The notes beneath the pieces are model-generated. The model was not told the origin of the DNA and did no database searches. It was given only the letters and a program-made list of their open reading frames with translations. The translations under genes were made by a program, and so were the position numbers. Below are positions 24,018 to 36,262 of a DNA stretch of 64,000 nt, piece by piece; the stretch's first letter is position 1; each line of letters opens with the position of its first letter. Source of the DNA: Fusarium oxysporum f. sp. lycopersici 4287 (taxonomy: Eukaryota; Ascomycota; Sordariomycetes; Hypocreales; Nectriaceae); assembly GCF_000149955.1 (NCBI RefSeq), contig NC_030995.1:2748213-2812212 (forward strand). The letters run 5' to 3'.

Positions 24018-27000
24018 ATGTCTGTTCCAGACGATCCCTTGAACTTTATACCTGCAGATCTCTTTTTCCCCACTGTTCCTAACTTCCAAAAGCCTACGGA
24101 AGTAGTGGCAGTTGAATCGTCAGAGTCGATCAAGCCCAGCGATCTCTTACGATATGCGGCTCATATCACTCTTGGAGGTGTTAATGGCGATTCTCAGACA
24201 CAATGTTTGGTTCAATTTGTTACGCCCATGATCTGGAGAATCAGATACGACCCAAAGTACACCAGTCTCTCTGACTTTGAAGACACTAACACGTATGTAG
24301 TAAAAGGTGGATTCTTAGATGCATTGCTGATAATGGTATAGGCGCACGATTGTCAGAGATACATTTTCCGGCCTGGTGGATGGTCTTCAGCAGGAATACC
24401 GAGATTCCGATGCCAGTAATGCGTACCCTGCCGGAGATGGATGGTTCTGGCGGACGTCTTTTAAGCAGTTATCGACTGATCACTGGGTTCTGACTGTGAG
24501 ACCGAGACCCCCTTTAGTTGATATCATACTTACAAGAAGCAGTCCAACGAGTACCAGAGCCTAAACGGTACTGCTACTCCCAAGACCAGCCTGCATATCT
24601 TTAAATCCCCATTTCGCATCGTGGTATGTTCATATTGCTCTTGCATTAGCTATCAGCTGACACCTCACAGGCAACTAGAAAGCTCAAGACCTTAGAGGCA
24701 GACACAAGTCTCTTGCAGTCCGTAGGCGTCGACACAACTTCAGAACTTGAACAAATCATCTGGCAGACTACCGATCAGACTTTCTCTTACCAACAGAATG
24801 CAGATATTGATGCGATCAACAATATCGTTCTCAACGTCAAGAAGCCTGGCCCCGCTGAGTATCTCGGATTTGGCGAACAAGGTGGCAAAACTGTCTTGAA
24901 AAAGCCCAGTTATCTGAACTATTTCTGTAAGAGAGCCCTGAAGGTTATATGAAGATATTGCTAATTGTTGCCCTGGAAGGCTATGACAACTTCAATTACT
25001 TGAAGGTCTACGGCCAGGGTGCACTTGACGGCAGAGAACCACTGTAAGTGTCCTGGCACGAGATTCCGCCATTTTCAACGAAGGCTAACGGCATAGTTAT
25101 CAATCGTCTCCATTTTACCTGGAAATGAACGGAACTCCAACATACCAAAACGTTACAGGCGTGATGGTAGACAACTATTCTCAGGTTGCGATCGATCTCG
25201 GCAAGAATGATTCTAATATCATAAGCATCGCCACTCGTTTCAACACGTTTGACGCATACATCCTGACGGCTGATGACGTGCCAGCTATGATTTGGTTTGT
25301 TGTTCTTCCGCATATACGTGCACAGATGTTAACAGTGAACTGTCAGGCAATATACTTCCATTGTAGGACGACCCAAGCTCAAGCCCCGATACATTTTAGG
25401 TCACCATCAGGGGTGTAAGTTTGTCTCTTGATTTTTATGTCTTTTACTCACACATGCAGGCTATGGCTATGCCAATGAGGGTACGGTTTACGATGTTGTT
25501 AATGCCTATCGCGGGTCGGGAATTCCGCTTGATGGAATGCACCTCGACGTGGACTTTCAGGTACGCCAAGTTACCACGTTCACGAACATGGCTAATAGCT
25601 CTAGGAACGCTATCGCACGTTTACAAGCAGCAGAGTCAACTTCCCTGATCCTAAGAGATTTTTTGGGAATCTCAAAAAACAAGGGATCAAGGCCTGTACC
25701 AACATCACGCCTATCTTGACTCTCCGAACAGTCGATGAGGGTGCATACAAGGCCTTTGATGCCTTTTGGGATCAAAAGGATCCTAAGAACCCCAAGACTA
25801 AGTAAGTGATACACTTTTAGATAAAACATTGACTTATTATATTAGTATGCTGGTAAATGATACTAGGTACACGAAAGGCGTCAACAGCTATCCACCGACA
25901 TACTGGAGATATGATGGTCCAAACAGCAACGGACCACTTGCGAAAGGTGTCAATCCGACGTCTTATGACAACGACTATTATGGACAACCTCAACGGCTCA
26001 CTTTTGCTGACTACCCCGGTGGCCCAACATACCTGGACTCGTATGACTTTCATGCAAATTACAACAGCGGATATCCTTTCCATGGTGGTGTCAGCTATGG
26101 CCAAACACTGGGAACTGTACGTCTCTTCTTTCCTATTATATGTTGCTCTGCTGATAGACACAGCCCGGATACTACCCCGACTTGAACCGAGCTGATGCCA
26201 GAGAAGTATGGGGTAAGCAGTACCAGGATCTTTTCGACAATGGCCTCGAGTTTGTATGGCAAGACATGACCACTCCTGCGGTCGGAAGGTCGTACGGTGA
26301 CATGCTGGGTTTCCCATCTCGATTGCAAATGACAGAAGACAGCCCTATTTCCGCACCAAAAACCAAAACAGCAATCGAACTCTGGTCCCTTTATTCGTAC
26401 AATCTACACAAAGCAACATACCACGGCTTAAGCAATCTCAAAGGACGAGAGAACAAGCGCAACTTTATTATTGGACGAGGTAGTCAAACAGGAATGCATC
26501 GATTTGCTGGCTTATGGACCGGTGATAATGGCAGCTCTTGGGACTTTTGGAAAATCTCAGTTGCTCAAGTCCTTGCACTCGGTTACAGTGGACTCACGAT
26601 TGCGGGGGTTGATATGGGTGGTTTTACTTCTGACCCAACTTCTAACGCATCATATCCCCGTTGGTGTAATCCCGAGTTATTTATTCGATGGTACTCTGGA
26701 GCCTTTCTCTTGCCGTGGTATCGAAATCATTACATGCAGCATTGGGATCAGGAGTCAAACCCGCCGGCTAAAGTGTTCCAGGTCAGTTATTGATATCCAG
26801 TTACGCAAGACGATGCTTACCGGCTTAGGAACCGTGGGCTTTCAGTGACGTATTGTCCAATCAATACGCTCACCTGATTCCTCAGGATCAACGCGTTTTG
26901 TACGAGGCAGTTGTGCCTATCTGTCGATACTACGTTCAGCTTCGATATTCGCTTATACAAGTTTTGTATGATTGCATGTTTGCCAACTTGATCAATGGCT

Positions 27001-28157
27001 TGCCGATCGCCCGTGCAATGGTAATACTCTACCACTCTCGCATGTGCATTTCAGCTCTTGTTAACGGCAGTAACTAGCTCATCACTGACCCACTCGATAC
27101 GAGTCTGTTCAACTCTAACGAGAGCTTTATCGACACGCAGTATCTGCTTGGTCACAATATTCTCGTTTGCCCCATCGTAGACCCCCAGGTCTATAACAGG
27201 GATGTCTATCTTCCAGGAACAGATCTATGGTATCCCTCGAATCTTCGAGTTGACAATCAGAACTTCGGCCCAGACCCTATTCTCAAGCATGCTGCAGATC
27301 TGGAACAGCCAGTTAAAGGCGGTAGGATCATAAGTTACGGATGCAGCCTTCCTGCGGCTTTCAATCGTCCCGATCAAGTGCCTTTTATCACCCCAGTCTA
27401 TATTCGCGGCGGTACGTATCTTTCCTCAATAACGACGACAATCGGCTAATCCCTAGCAGGTGCAATCATTCCCCAACTTGATGTTCGCCAGTTTATAGGA
27501 GAGAATGACCTGAACCCACCAACCATACACTTTTACCCTGGTGGCAAGAAAGTTACAGTATGTCTGATTTGAATCAACGGCGTAGAACAGCGAATTGACC
27601 TCCATCTTAGTCTTACTCTATGTATCTGGATGACGGGGTCAGTAAGGACAGCGCACCCAACAACTTGCCTCAGTACAAGTACCAGGATCCTGCCAAGTCG
27701 AAGAAAGCCAAGGGCTTCTACAGGGAAGTCAAGATGACTCAAGTATGTCAATAAAGTCTTTTCATCCACGGTACGGCTAACAAAAGCATAGGAGAGCACC
27801 AGCACCGCTCGAACTTTGACAATCCGCCATCCGTGGAATGGGTTCGATGCAAAGTCAACCGTTGGCGATATATACAACTTCGCTGTCTGGACTGTGAAGA
27901 CGGGAGGTGCAGCACCCCAGGTCCAAGTCTCATTTCAGGATGAGAACGGCAAGACTGTGGACGATGCTCGTCTGTCGCACAACTACGATAGTAATCGCGG
28001 CGTGTTGACCGTCAATGTGCCTGTGGAACTTGTGCCATCTCTTGATCACCCTGCCACCACTAATGGTACCTTGACACATGGCTCGACTAATGGAGCCTCA
28101 GTCAATGGCCACAGCAAGGACAGACATATCGCTGTGAAGATCACTGGTCTTACTTGA
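24018..28157 (+). CDS. GH31 family protein, probable alpha-1,4-glucan lyase
   Basis: Sixteen exons can be joined with consistent phases: 24018-24292, 24342-24495, 24537-24623, 24671-24926, 24980-25043, 25097-25294, 25347-25414, 25460-25560, 25605-25801, 25846-26116, 26164-26781, 26829-27020, 27078-27411, 27460-27557, 27611-27742 and 27792-28157, for 1,136 aa. The GH31 barrel shows ILGHHQGC, GYANEGTVYDVV, GIPLDGMHLDVDFQ, CTNITPIL, EFVWQDMTTPA (likely nucleophile Asp), AGVDMGGFTSD (acid/base Asp) and LLPWYRNHY. QDMTTP in place of the WIDMNE of alpha-glucosidases, and the VDMGGF form, are to my knowledge marks of the glucan lyases, which cleave starch or glycogen to 1,5-anhydrofructose. There is no signal peptide, which fits an intracellular enzyme acting on glycogen or imported maltodextrin. 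Confidence 0.85.
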
Positions 28158-29487
28158 AGGGGTCTGAAGAGCCTGTTTGAGGAGGAAATTATCTCTTAGA
28201 CTATATTTCTCATGTATTTCCTTAGCTCTAATAATCGTAATAATACCAGATTGTTGGACATGCACAACGCGGCCGATGCCCTTTTCGACGAGAACTTGTA
28301 GTAATAGGGAAAGGAGAAGGGAAAACGGAGTTCACAGAACTGTAGCTGGTGGCTAATTGGATCTCAGAAGAACAAGAACAAGGTCCGACGGCCAAAGGAC
28401 CCAGCTCTCCAGAGTCATAGGTCTGCACGAGAGAGCTTTCAACAACCACCAGTAATATTGCTCGATTTCTCAAGCTTTCCCTGTCAACATTATCAGATCC
28501 TTGAACAGAAGCGGTTTATGAAGAAACCCACCCATCAGCTTCAGTAAACAGTCAGAAGATTAAGTAAATCCTGACATCCCTTACACAATTTAACAGGCGC
28601 CAGGTCAGCAGTGCAATACAAATTAACCAGTTAGCCTCTTTCCAGTCAAGGAGAGGAAAGATAAAGATCAAGTTACATAAATAGCTAATGTCACAACACG
28701 GTGTAGTTTCGCTATAACAGCTTCGCATATATCTGGGACCTTGTTGGCACTGCGCCTTTCCTAAGAGAGATAAGCAATGCCACTCAGGCGCTCTTCATTA
28801 CCAAACAAAATGGTTTTATCAACCTTCTTTATGTAGGGTAAAAGGCCCGAAAATAAAGTACATGAAGAATATTTATATATCAAAAAGAGATAAAGCTAGT
28901 CAGGCTGCCCTGTGTAGGATTGAGTTGGTTCCTTGTCTGTAAGAACTACTTAAAAAGAACTAGGTAAGTATTATTATTATTATTATTATCTTTCTCCTCC
29001 CCTTCTTATATAAGGCAACTGCAGGGAAGTGCTTAAAAAGGATACTAGTAATAGCTATTATAATTTATAGTAGAAGCATAAGTTGAGGATAAACATAGTT
29101 AAATAACACTTAGGTTAGGTTATTAAGACAATCTTAGATAAGCTAAGTTATTAAAAGAGTAATAATAGAAAAAATAATAATATAAGTTTAAAAGTTTTAA
29201 ATTAATTTACTTATTACTTATATTCTATTAATAATTTAAAGTAACTTACTTATTATTTATATTATATTAATAATTTTAAATAACTTTCTTTATTTTTTCT
29301 AATAAAAAACACTCGTAAACTACTTTTTTAAACCACTCGCTTATTGTCCACGTAAGTTATGTGGACTTAGCCAGTATGCTTACTAACCTGGGCAAAACAG
29401 CCCCGCATTATTCCCAGCCAAGATTTCTTCCCTTTGCATTTCCAAGCGCGCAAGTTCACCCCTAGTCATACCTTGGTAATACGCGTC
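28158..29487. repeat. Intergenic region with AT-rich block, (ATT)n microsatellite and short tandem repeat
   Basis: 28158-28900 is of normal composition with no gene. An (ATT)n run lies at about 28970-28989. From about 29040 to 29330 the DNA is TA-rich. It contains two copies of a ~39-bp unit (about 29198-29237 and 29237-29276), with a partial third copy after them. A CCGACGG box at 28385 lies just 3' of the glucan lyase gene. Confidence 0.5.
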
Positions 29488-31676
29488 ATGCCACCAGATT
29501 CCAGCCCCGAGACTCTACAAACACCGAGAAGCTGCGACCGGTGTTTTAGCCTGGTACGTTACAGCTACGCTCTACTGTACTCTACTCTGGATCTCTTTTA
29601 ACTTGGTGCAGAAGACACAATGCGACCTAGCTCAGGTTTGCGGCCGTTGCAAAAGACTTGGTCTAGAGTGTACCAATATCAGGCCAGTACGGCCGAAAGG
29701 CCGTCCTCGGAAGTCTGAACGCTCCAGCGAACCACCTCAAACTGTCGATCTATCCACAGCCATTGGCCGAGTCCTGGATCAGACGCTGATTCTTCAACTG
29801 GACAATGACCTGGCTTCCAGTCTAGTTGAGCACATAGTCTCCACTCATCAGGCCCACGGTCTATACGCTGCAATCCTTACTAGTCCCCCATCACTGCCCG
29901 TTCCAACTCGCGGCCTTGCCTCTGGTCCCACCAGTTACCCGTCCAAGATACCTACCGAGCTGTATAGCATCCTGACCCCTTCCATTATTTATTCCTTACT
30001 TTCTATCGCTCTCGATATCCAACAGCCGAGCTCCCGTCTCCCGTCTCATCCGTCTTCGAGAATCAACAGCAACTCTCTCCGAACGGCCGCATTAACGCAT
30101 ATACCGCGAGTTTTGTCTCCATACGACCCAAAAGTATCCGATGCGCTGTCTCTTCTATTTCTCAGCCATGCATGGTGTTTTCAAAGCGAGCGTATTAGAG
30201 ATTCCGTGAGATGGTGGACATTCGCGCACGTCATCATCGACGATGTTATCAAGACTCGAGTGTCTCTGCCTTTTCCTTGCGCTCTTCAGGATCTAGAACA
30301 GCGGTATGTTTTTGTTTCAAATAACCTTTGATATGTCATTAAACAAGTGTGGCATTTGCTAATTGGCTTGGCCGATAGAGCCTGCCTTGGTATAGCTCTG
30401 CAGGATAGGTAAGAATTTAGTTTGAGAGCAATGTGCTTCGACGATTGTTTCCGCTTTAGTTGACAGCTTAAACCCCAGTATTCTTAGCATTCTTCACTAC
30501 AATCGTGCGGTTTCGTTACAACAAAAAGATGATGGGCCGCTATTCGCCTCTATAGAGCCCCCACGAGCCAATACTAAAGATGCAGAAGGCTCACGAGCCA
30601 CCGGCTTTTCGAATCTGTTCGGTCCCCTAATAAGGTATTTGTTTAATTCTGCCATGTCTAGGACTCCGGCATTCAAATTGATCTGGATAACACTCATACT
30701 TCATAGACTTGCTAATGCTGTCGTCCAAGAGCCAAAACCAAGCTCTCGCACCTGGAGGGATATTTACGACGATATCGAAGAATACTACATCGTATTTCCA
30801 TCAGAACTGCTCAGATTCAACGACTTGAAATTCCTGTATCAAGCCGAAGCAATGACGTGGATGCACGGCCTTTTCATCATCCTATGTGAGACAAATGTAA
30901 CTAAGTGATTGTGGTTCGGGATTAACATTAGTCAAAAGATATCGGCAGAGACCCGATTGACATTATTCTCAAACCCGATCTCCTTGAGGGTGAAACATTG
31001 CGCCAAGTTCTAGGGCACTCATTGCTTTTTGGCGAGGTAAGCGAACGCTTTATCGAGTAAACTCACAAATGACTGATGGAACAATGAACAGATCTTGCAT
31101 TCTATAAACCGTCTGGGGGACGATTTGAGTTATCTCTCTCCAGCTGTGGTCTTCTTCTTGATTATCTCCTCTGCAGTTCAGATTGCTGCTCTGGGGATGT
31201 ACTTAAACAATCCAGCGGATGAATCGGCCATGCCTGGAATCGCCATCGAGGTGTCGACTACATCGTCAACGCAGTCAGTGCCACAGAAACTGATGGATTC
31301 AAGTCGGGCCCATCTTCATCTGCTCTCCGCAATCTCGACACAATGCAAGCGCTATGATTCCTTGCTGTTGGTCGAGATACAGAAACTACTCGCGTCCTGC
31401 TACAATTGCGTTCAATCTTCCTCTTGTCCTGCGCAGCCGATTCTCGCTACCACACTCATGCTCTATCGATGGACTGGAAGGGGTACAGGAATATATCCTT
31501 TGGAGCCCACGGTGGCATATGCTGAATGGCTATTTTCCCAGCCTCCAGAACATGACATTCACCAATATCTATCTGGTCACAACGAGGTATCGAGACAGAT
31601 AGTGAATGAGGTGTGTTCACCTGCTAGTAGGATTTGCGAAGAAGGATATTTTGATCTAAGCATAGTTATATCATGA
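29488..31676 (+). CDS. Zn2Cys6 transcription factor
   Basis: The proposed exons are 29488-29553, 29612-30303, 30379-30408, 30488-30896, 30932-31036 and 31092-31676 (628 aa). The zinc cluster near residue 16 reads SCDRCFSLKTQC, then VCGRC and GLEC, so the spacing C-x2-C-x6-C-x5-C-x2-C-x6-C is intact across intron 1. A PKGRPRKSE linker follows. The remainder has the helical content of a fungal middle homology region without a motif I can name. The fourth intron (30897-30931) would be only 35 nt, below the usual minimum, and the other visible donor breaks the frame. That junction is therefore uncertain, or the allele is damaged there. It lies between the glucan lyase and module B; a link to either is unproven. 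Confidence 0.75.
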
Positions 31677-31789
31677 TTTTTAATATATCTTTCGACTTTG
31701 CGGGCTACTAAATTGCTACGACTTATTTTGATGCATCTACATGTATTCCCGTAAATCCGGATACTAGCCAAAGGAGCTTGGTCTAGACC

Positions 31790-33262
31790 TTAAAATAAGG
31801 GTAAACAAAAACCCATTTCTCGGCTGATATCTTCCATCGAAATATGTGGAGGATGAATAAATTCAAGGCTGTTTTCCACTCTACACCACAACTCTTCCAC
31901 GATTGTTATGATGTGTTTGATATGTTGGATAGCGAAACGCATATACATCCCTCGCAGGACATCGAGGACTTCTGCCTGCAAACCTCGATCCTTTCCGCAT
32001 TCGTTGGCAATAATCACGGTCGGCCATGTCATGATGTTCATGATGGTGATGCGTTGCTCATCGTACATGTGAAGAAGGGCCTGGAGACCTAGGATCATTT
32101 CTCGAATGAACTTGCCAACAGTGCGAGCATGTACTGTTGAAGATTGGTGTAGAACACTTGTCTTGAGCCCACCTCTCCATAAATAGATTAGTCCAGCTTT
32201 GCGCATGATCTCCCACGCGGTTGTCAAGGCGAGACTGACCGAAGTAGAAATCCTTGAGGGAACGACTGGCGGTGTCCACAAAGTTAAAGCGGTCTCAAAC
32301 TGAGAAAAAAGCTGCCCGAATACCGTTCGTGTCTCTTGCACTTGCCGCTCTGTGGTTGGTGTAACATACTCGGAATCCTGGCAGGCCCGATCATAGAGTT
32401 TGCCAATGATGGTTTGGGTGAGCAAGTCCACCTCACCCCGATCCTGGCAATCAAGAAGGGCGGCCATTGCAGCTATGAGAGTGATGAGAGATCTTGGGTA
32501 GCCCAGCATGACTTCCATAGGTGAGAAGTCAGTCTGTTGGGGCGCTTCAGGAGGCTCGATATCCCATGTCAACCAGGCTCTTTTACTCCTGCTTTGACCT
32601 GAACTCCCCAGGGAAAACACTCCTATATCCAAATAAGCGGCAATCTCCCTCGCAAGGCGAGAAACGTATGCGCTTTGGATCGCGTTTTGATCAATTGACT
32701 CGATCAGAGACACAATACCCGAGATATGTAGTGTCCAGTCTGCATCCTGAGTAGAACGGCTGTCACTAGGAAACCCGACAGTGATCAGGATCAAGACAGA
32801 CCCCAGTAGCTCAACTATATCGTCATTGTTCGCGTGAGAGACATTGATCCTGGAGATTTTGATCTGCAAATCCTCCAAAGCAGACTGATAACGCTCTAAT
32901 GCGGACAAATCCAGGTCAGAAGGTTGATGTTGAGGATGGTCCGGCGCACTAAGGGATGAGAGACTTTTCAGAGACAAAGCGGGACGTAGAGAGCTGGCAA
33001 GTGCAAGCATGGCACTTCGAACGCTGGGGTATTTCCGAGCAATCGCACATAGCTCCGTAAGAAACGGCAGGCCTGATTCGTTGATAGCAGTGAAACGCCA
33101 CCTTGTCATGCGAATAACTGACCGCGTCAACACGCTGCGAAGTCCAAGTGCGGGGTATATGGTGAACTTACGGAGTCGGACGTCCTGGTTCTCGGGGCCA
33201 GATAACCGCAGGCCGCTGCTGTGGATTGCAGAATAACCCCAAAAGTTTGTTTCTAGTGCCAT
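31790..33262 (-). CDS. Fungal_trans_2-like regulatory protein lacking a zinc cluster
   Basis: A single open frame of 490 aa. The body resembles the Fungal_trans_2 (PF11951) domain: RWRFTAINESGLPFLTELCA, LALASS, a long helical middle, and a TWPTVIIANECG segment close to the canonical (F/T)WP..IAG.E motif. No Cys6 binuclear cluster is present, and none is evident in the 240 bp upstream. The protein may act without direct DNA binding, or the finger exon is lost. It is divergent from the cupin-aminotransferase gene and shares with it a promoter holding a CCGACGG box (33421-33427), so it may belong to module B regulation. Confidence 0.7.
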   Translation of the reverse strand: MALETNFWGYSAIHSSGLRLSGPENQDVRLRKFTIYPALGLRSVLTRSVIRMTRWRFTAINESGLPFLTELCAIARKYPSVRSAMLALASSLRPALSLKSLSSLSAPDHPQHQPSDLDLSALERYQSALEDLQIKISRINVSHANNDDIVELLGSVLILITVGFPSDSRSTQDADWTLHISGIVSLIESIDQNAIQSAYVSRLAREIAAYLDIGVFSLGSSGQSRSKRAWLTWDIEPPEAPQQTDFSPMEVMLGYPRSLITLIAAMAALLDCQDRGEVDLLTQTIIGKLYDRACQDSEYVTPTTERQVQETRTVFGQLFSQFETALTLWTPPVVPSRISTSVSLALTTAWEIMRKAGLIYLWRGGLKTSVLHQSSTVHARTVGKFIREMILGLQALLHMYDEQRITIMNIMTWPTVIIANECGKDRGLQAEVLDVLRGMYMRFAIQHIKHIITIVEELWCRVENSLEFIHPPHISMEDISREMGFCLPLF

Positions 33263-33618
33263 AGTCCCCGGCGTCGTTGGCTCAAAAGATCACTGAGAGC
33301 GAGGGATGGTATGTCGAGGTATTTTGATCAAGGGTTCTGTAAGACTACTTCGTAGAGCTTGCATACCGTGTGATCCACATATGGACTTGGTGGATAAGCG
33401 GTAAGCGAAAGTACAAAGCGCCGACGGCGACTTTTCCGCTCTTAGCCTAATACCTGGTAGTAGCAAAGCGGACTTCTAAAGAATCCAATCACCAAATGAA
33501 ACCATGCTTTGAGTCTTATCAACGGTATAAAGCTGAGAATGGCCCAAATCTCCAGGGAGAATGTTCAAACGTGGAAAAGAATTTTTACTTGATAGAAAGC
33601 TCGAACTCGGACTTCAAA
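33263..33618. promoter_or_regulatory. Divergent promoter with CCGACGGCGACTTT box
   Basis: The box at 33419-33434 reads GCCGACGGCGACTTTT and is repeated almost exactly at 35947 before the acetoacetyl-CoA synthetase gene. CCG-N-CGG is an everted CGG repeat, a geometry used by Zn2Cys6 dimers. An upstream in-frame ATG at 33496 would lengthen the cupin protein by 41 residues, but conservation starts only after 33619. Confidence 0.5.
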
Positions 33619-35385
33619 ATGCCTCCCAGTATCGCCGTTTTCCATGATATTCCAAACATCGTGCCCAAAATCTACGATGGCCCTGGAACTTACTCGGATT
33701 TAGTGGGAACGGAGTAAGAACCCCAACAGATTAGAAGCTACCTCCTTGAGCTGACCTTTCAGTGCTAAACCTTTACAGGCGTAACGAAAACCCCTTGGTT
33801 ACTGGTGTCTGGGATATCCTCGATTTTGATGAACCGACGCCTGCGGCCATTGCCGAAACAGATGAAGCCAAGTACGTCGTGCGAGGTGAGTTCAAAAGAT
33901 GGCTCCATAATAACGGAGTTTCCATTTTTGGCCGTGAACATGTATTGATTCTATCTAGGTGAGGCTGTGATAAAAAATGAATGGACTGGCGAGACACACG
34001 AGTTAAAGCCCGGCTCTCTGCTATGGATACCGGTGGGCGCAAAAGTGTCCATTATTTCGTCAAGAAATTGCAAAACAGTCTATTTCGAAGCGAGGGAAAT
34101 TGTTCAGATTCAGCATGAGAATGTACAAGATGATGGGGCAGACTTGGCTACAAAGCTAGACCGTCTTGTAGCCAACTTTGTCGATCAGAACCCGTCCTCA
34201 AAGCAGGCGACAGCAAGAGCCAGCCAAAGCCTTCCTGGAGGATCAACACGCGCGGTACTTGATGCCGAGCCATTTCCTCTCGTTATCCAATCTGGCAAAG
34301 GGTCGACTTTGACTTCGATCGATGGCAACACCTATATAGATTTCGTGTCCGATTTCACCGCTGGTCTTTTTGGCCACTCGAATCCCGAAATCCAACAGGC
34401 TGTCGTCAAGGCTGCGCATAATGGATTTAGCTTGGGCGCCATCACAGAATTGGAGGCGCAGCTTGGCGAATCTATCAAAGTGCGGTTCCCCAGTATCGAT
34501 TTGGTCCGGTTCTGCAACTCCGGTACAGAAGCAAATGTCTATGCTATTGGCACGGCGCTCGCCTATTCAGGCCGAAAAAAGGTTCTTGTTTTTGATCATG
34601 CCTACCATGGCGGCCTCGTGAGCTTTGGAGCGATTCCCAATGAGCTTAATATTCCTTACGATTTCATTGTCGGCACGTACGGTGATATCGAGAAGACGAG
34701 AAATGTGCTTAGCTTCGATATTGGAGCAATCATAGTGGAACCTATGCAATCCGCAGGCGGCATGCGGCCAGCTTCCAAGGACTTTTTACGTTTTCTGCGA
34801 GAAGCTGCGTCAACGATTGGGGCGGTACTCATATTCGATGAGGTTGTCACATCTCGGCTCGACTTCCACGGCCTCCAAGGCACCTTAGACATCAAGCCTG
34901 ATATGACGACACTGGGTAAATACCTTGGAGGTGGACTACCCTTTGGTGCCTTTGGTGGTAGGAAGGAGATCATGGAGCAGTACAACCCAAAATCCGACTC
35001 TGCCAAGAAACTATCTCATTCTGGAACGTTTAACAACAACATCTTCACTATGACAGCTGCGGTAGCTGCGTCAAAGATTGTCACCAAGAATGCCATTGAT
35101 AGAATCAACACCCTTGGAGACCAAGTTCGGGCTGGTATCACAAGTATAGTCGAAGCGGCTGGAAAAGCAGGAAGCATAGTAGCCATCGGAGTTGGGAGTT
35201 GTGTAGGGATATATTTCGCAGGTGACAACGGCGATGTGCTGCGAGAACTGTGCTTTTTCTACCTATTGTCCAAGGGCATATGGATGGGTCGACGTGGGTT
35301 CTTGGCTTTAAATTTCGCCCATGATGATGCCAGCGTATCTCAGTTCCTGGAAGCTTTCAAGGGCTTCCTGAGTTTGGCTTTCTAG
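33619..35385 (+). CDS. EutQ-like cupin fused to class III PLP aminotransferase (GSA aminomutase-like)
   Basis: Exons are 33619-33713, 33779-33885 and 33959-35385, giving 542 aa. Residues 1-115 form a small cupin of EutQ type, with DLVGTERNENPLVTGVWDI, KYVVRGEAVIKNEWTG and LKPGSLLWIPVGAKV. Residues from about 140 on form a fold-type I class III aminotransferase close to glutamate-1-semialdehyde aminomutases: TYIDFVSDFTAGLFGHSNP, FCNSGTEANVYAI, FDHAYHGG, FDEVVTSR, and LGKYLGGGLPFGAFGG with the PLP lysine. Fungi do not use the C5 haem pathway, so a GSA role is unlikely; an omega- or beta-amino acid is more plausible. The cupin may sense or bind a ligand or tether the enzyme. An in-frame ATG at 33496 exists. 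This is the first structural gene of module B. Confidence 0.85.
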
Positions 35386-36262
35386 ATCATGGTGGAAATT
35401 CGAAAATACTAGCTAAGTATAGTATAAAGTTTATAGCTAAATGGATCGTGGCATCGGCGACTCGATTCTAACTGCTAGGGTTTTCATCTCATCTTGTACT
35501 TGAATCCGTGGATCACTTCTATTTCTTCAACTCCATTGTAACAATAATACGATACACTCGATCTTCACTCTAGCCTCTTGAGTCCAAATCACTATCTTGA
35601 ATTTTTTTTTGCATCTTTCATGCTTTGTTTTGTCTTTGCGACAACTCTGATAGCGTATCCCCGATTTGCCACATGCTCTCTCCAGAACCTCCGCTACGTT
35701 TTGGCACACTCAGACGAAGAACGAGGGTGACTCATTTCCCCGTTTCTTCATAGCCTGGTCTTCGTTGAAACGTTTCCATCGGACTTCTCGGGACCGAAGC
35801 GAAGTATATTCGCCGAGCACGTATGCCAATTCTCGGTGCCCGAGAGGACCGATATGCCGCGGGCCCGCAATTACGTTGCGTAGTATGAGCGCGGTTTCAA
35901 GCAGTACATGGGACTGGGGCGACCCTTGCCATCCACATAGAAACTGGCCGACGGCGACTTTGGTAATTAGATTGCGAAGGTTGATATCAGCGGACTATTC
36001 AACCTTGCCGCTTCGAGAAAAGCAATATCTGCGAGCGCCCTGAAAGGTGCTCTTACTATGCCTGGGTATGTAAGCAGTCGCGAGTACCCGAGCCCCACAT
36101 CTAAGGCAGATCTTCGAATGACGAGAGATGAGATATATGATCATTCGTAACTTAACTACTCTACTCCTATAAGCTCTCGCAGAATTAAGTTGAAATCTCA
36201 CACTTGGAAGGTCGCTCAATACACGTATCTTTACTTAGACCATACCACGCTGCCAAGCCCCA
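35386..36262. promoter_or_regulatory. Acetoacetyl-CoA synthetase promoter with everted and inverted CGG sites
   Basis: CCGACGG with the extension GCGACTTT is at 35948-35961, and a TCGG-TGC-CCGA palindrome is at 35833-35843. Both geometries are typical of Zn2Cys6 dimer sites. No other gene is recognised in this 0.9 kb. Confidence 0.5.

Noticed and set aside
30625..30655. A 27-nt intron in the zinc-cluster gene
   Set aside because: Too short, and the frame reads through the site without a stop.
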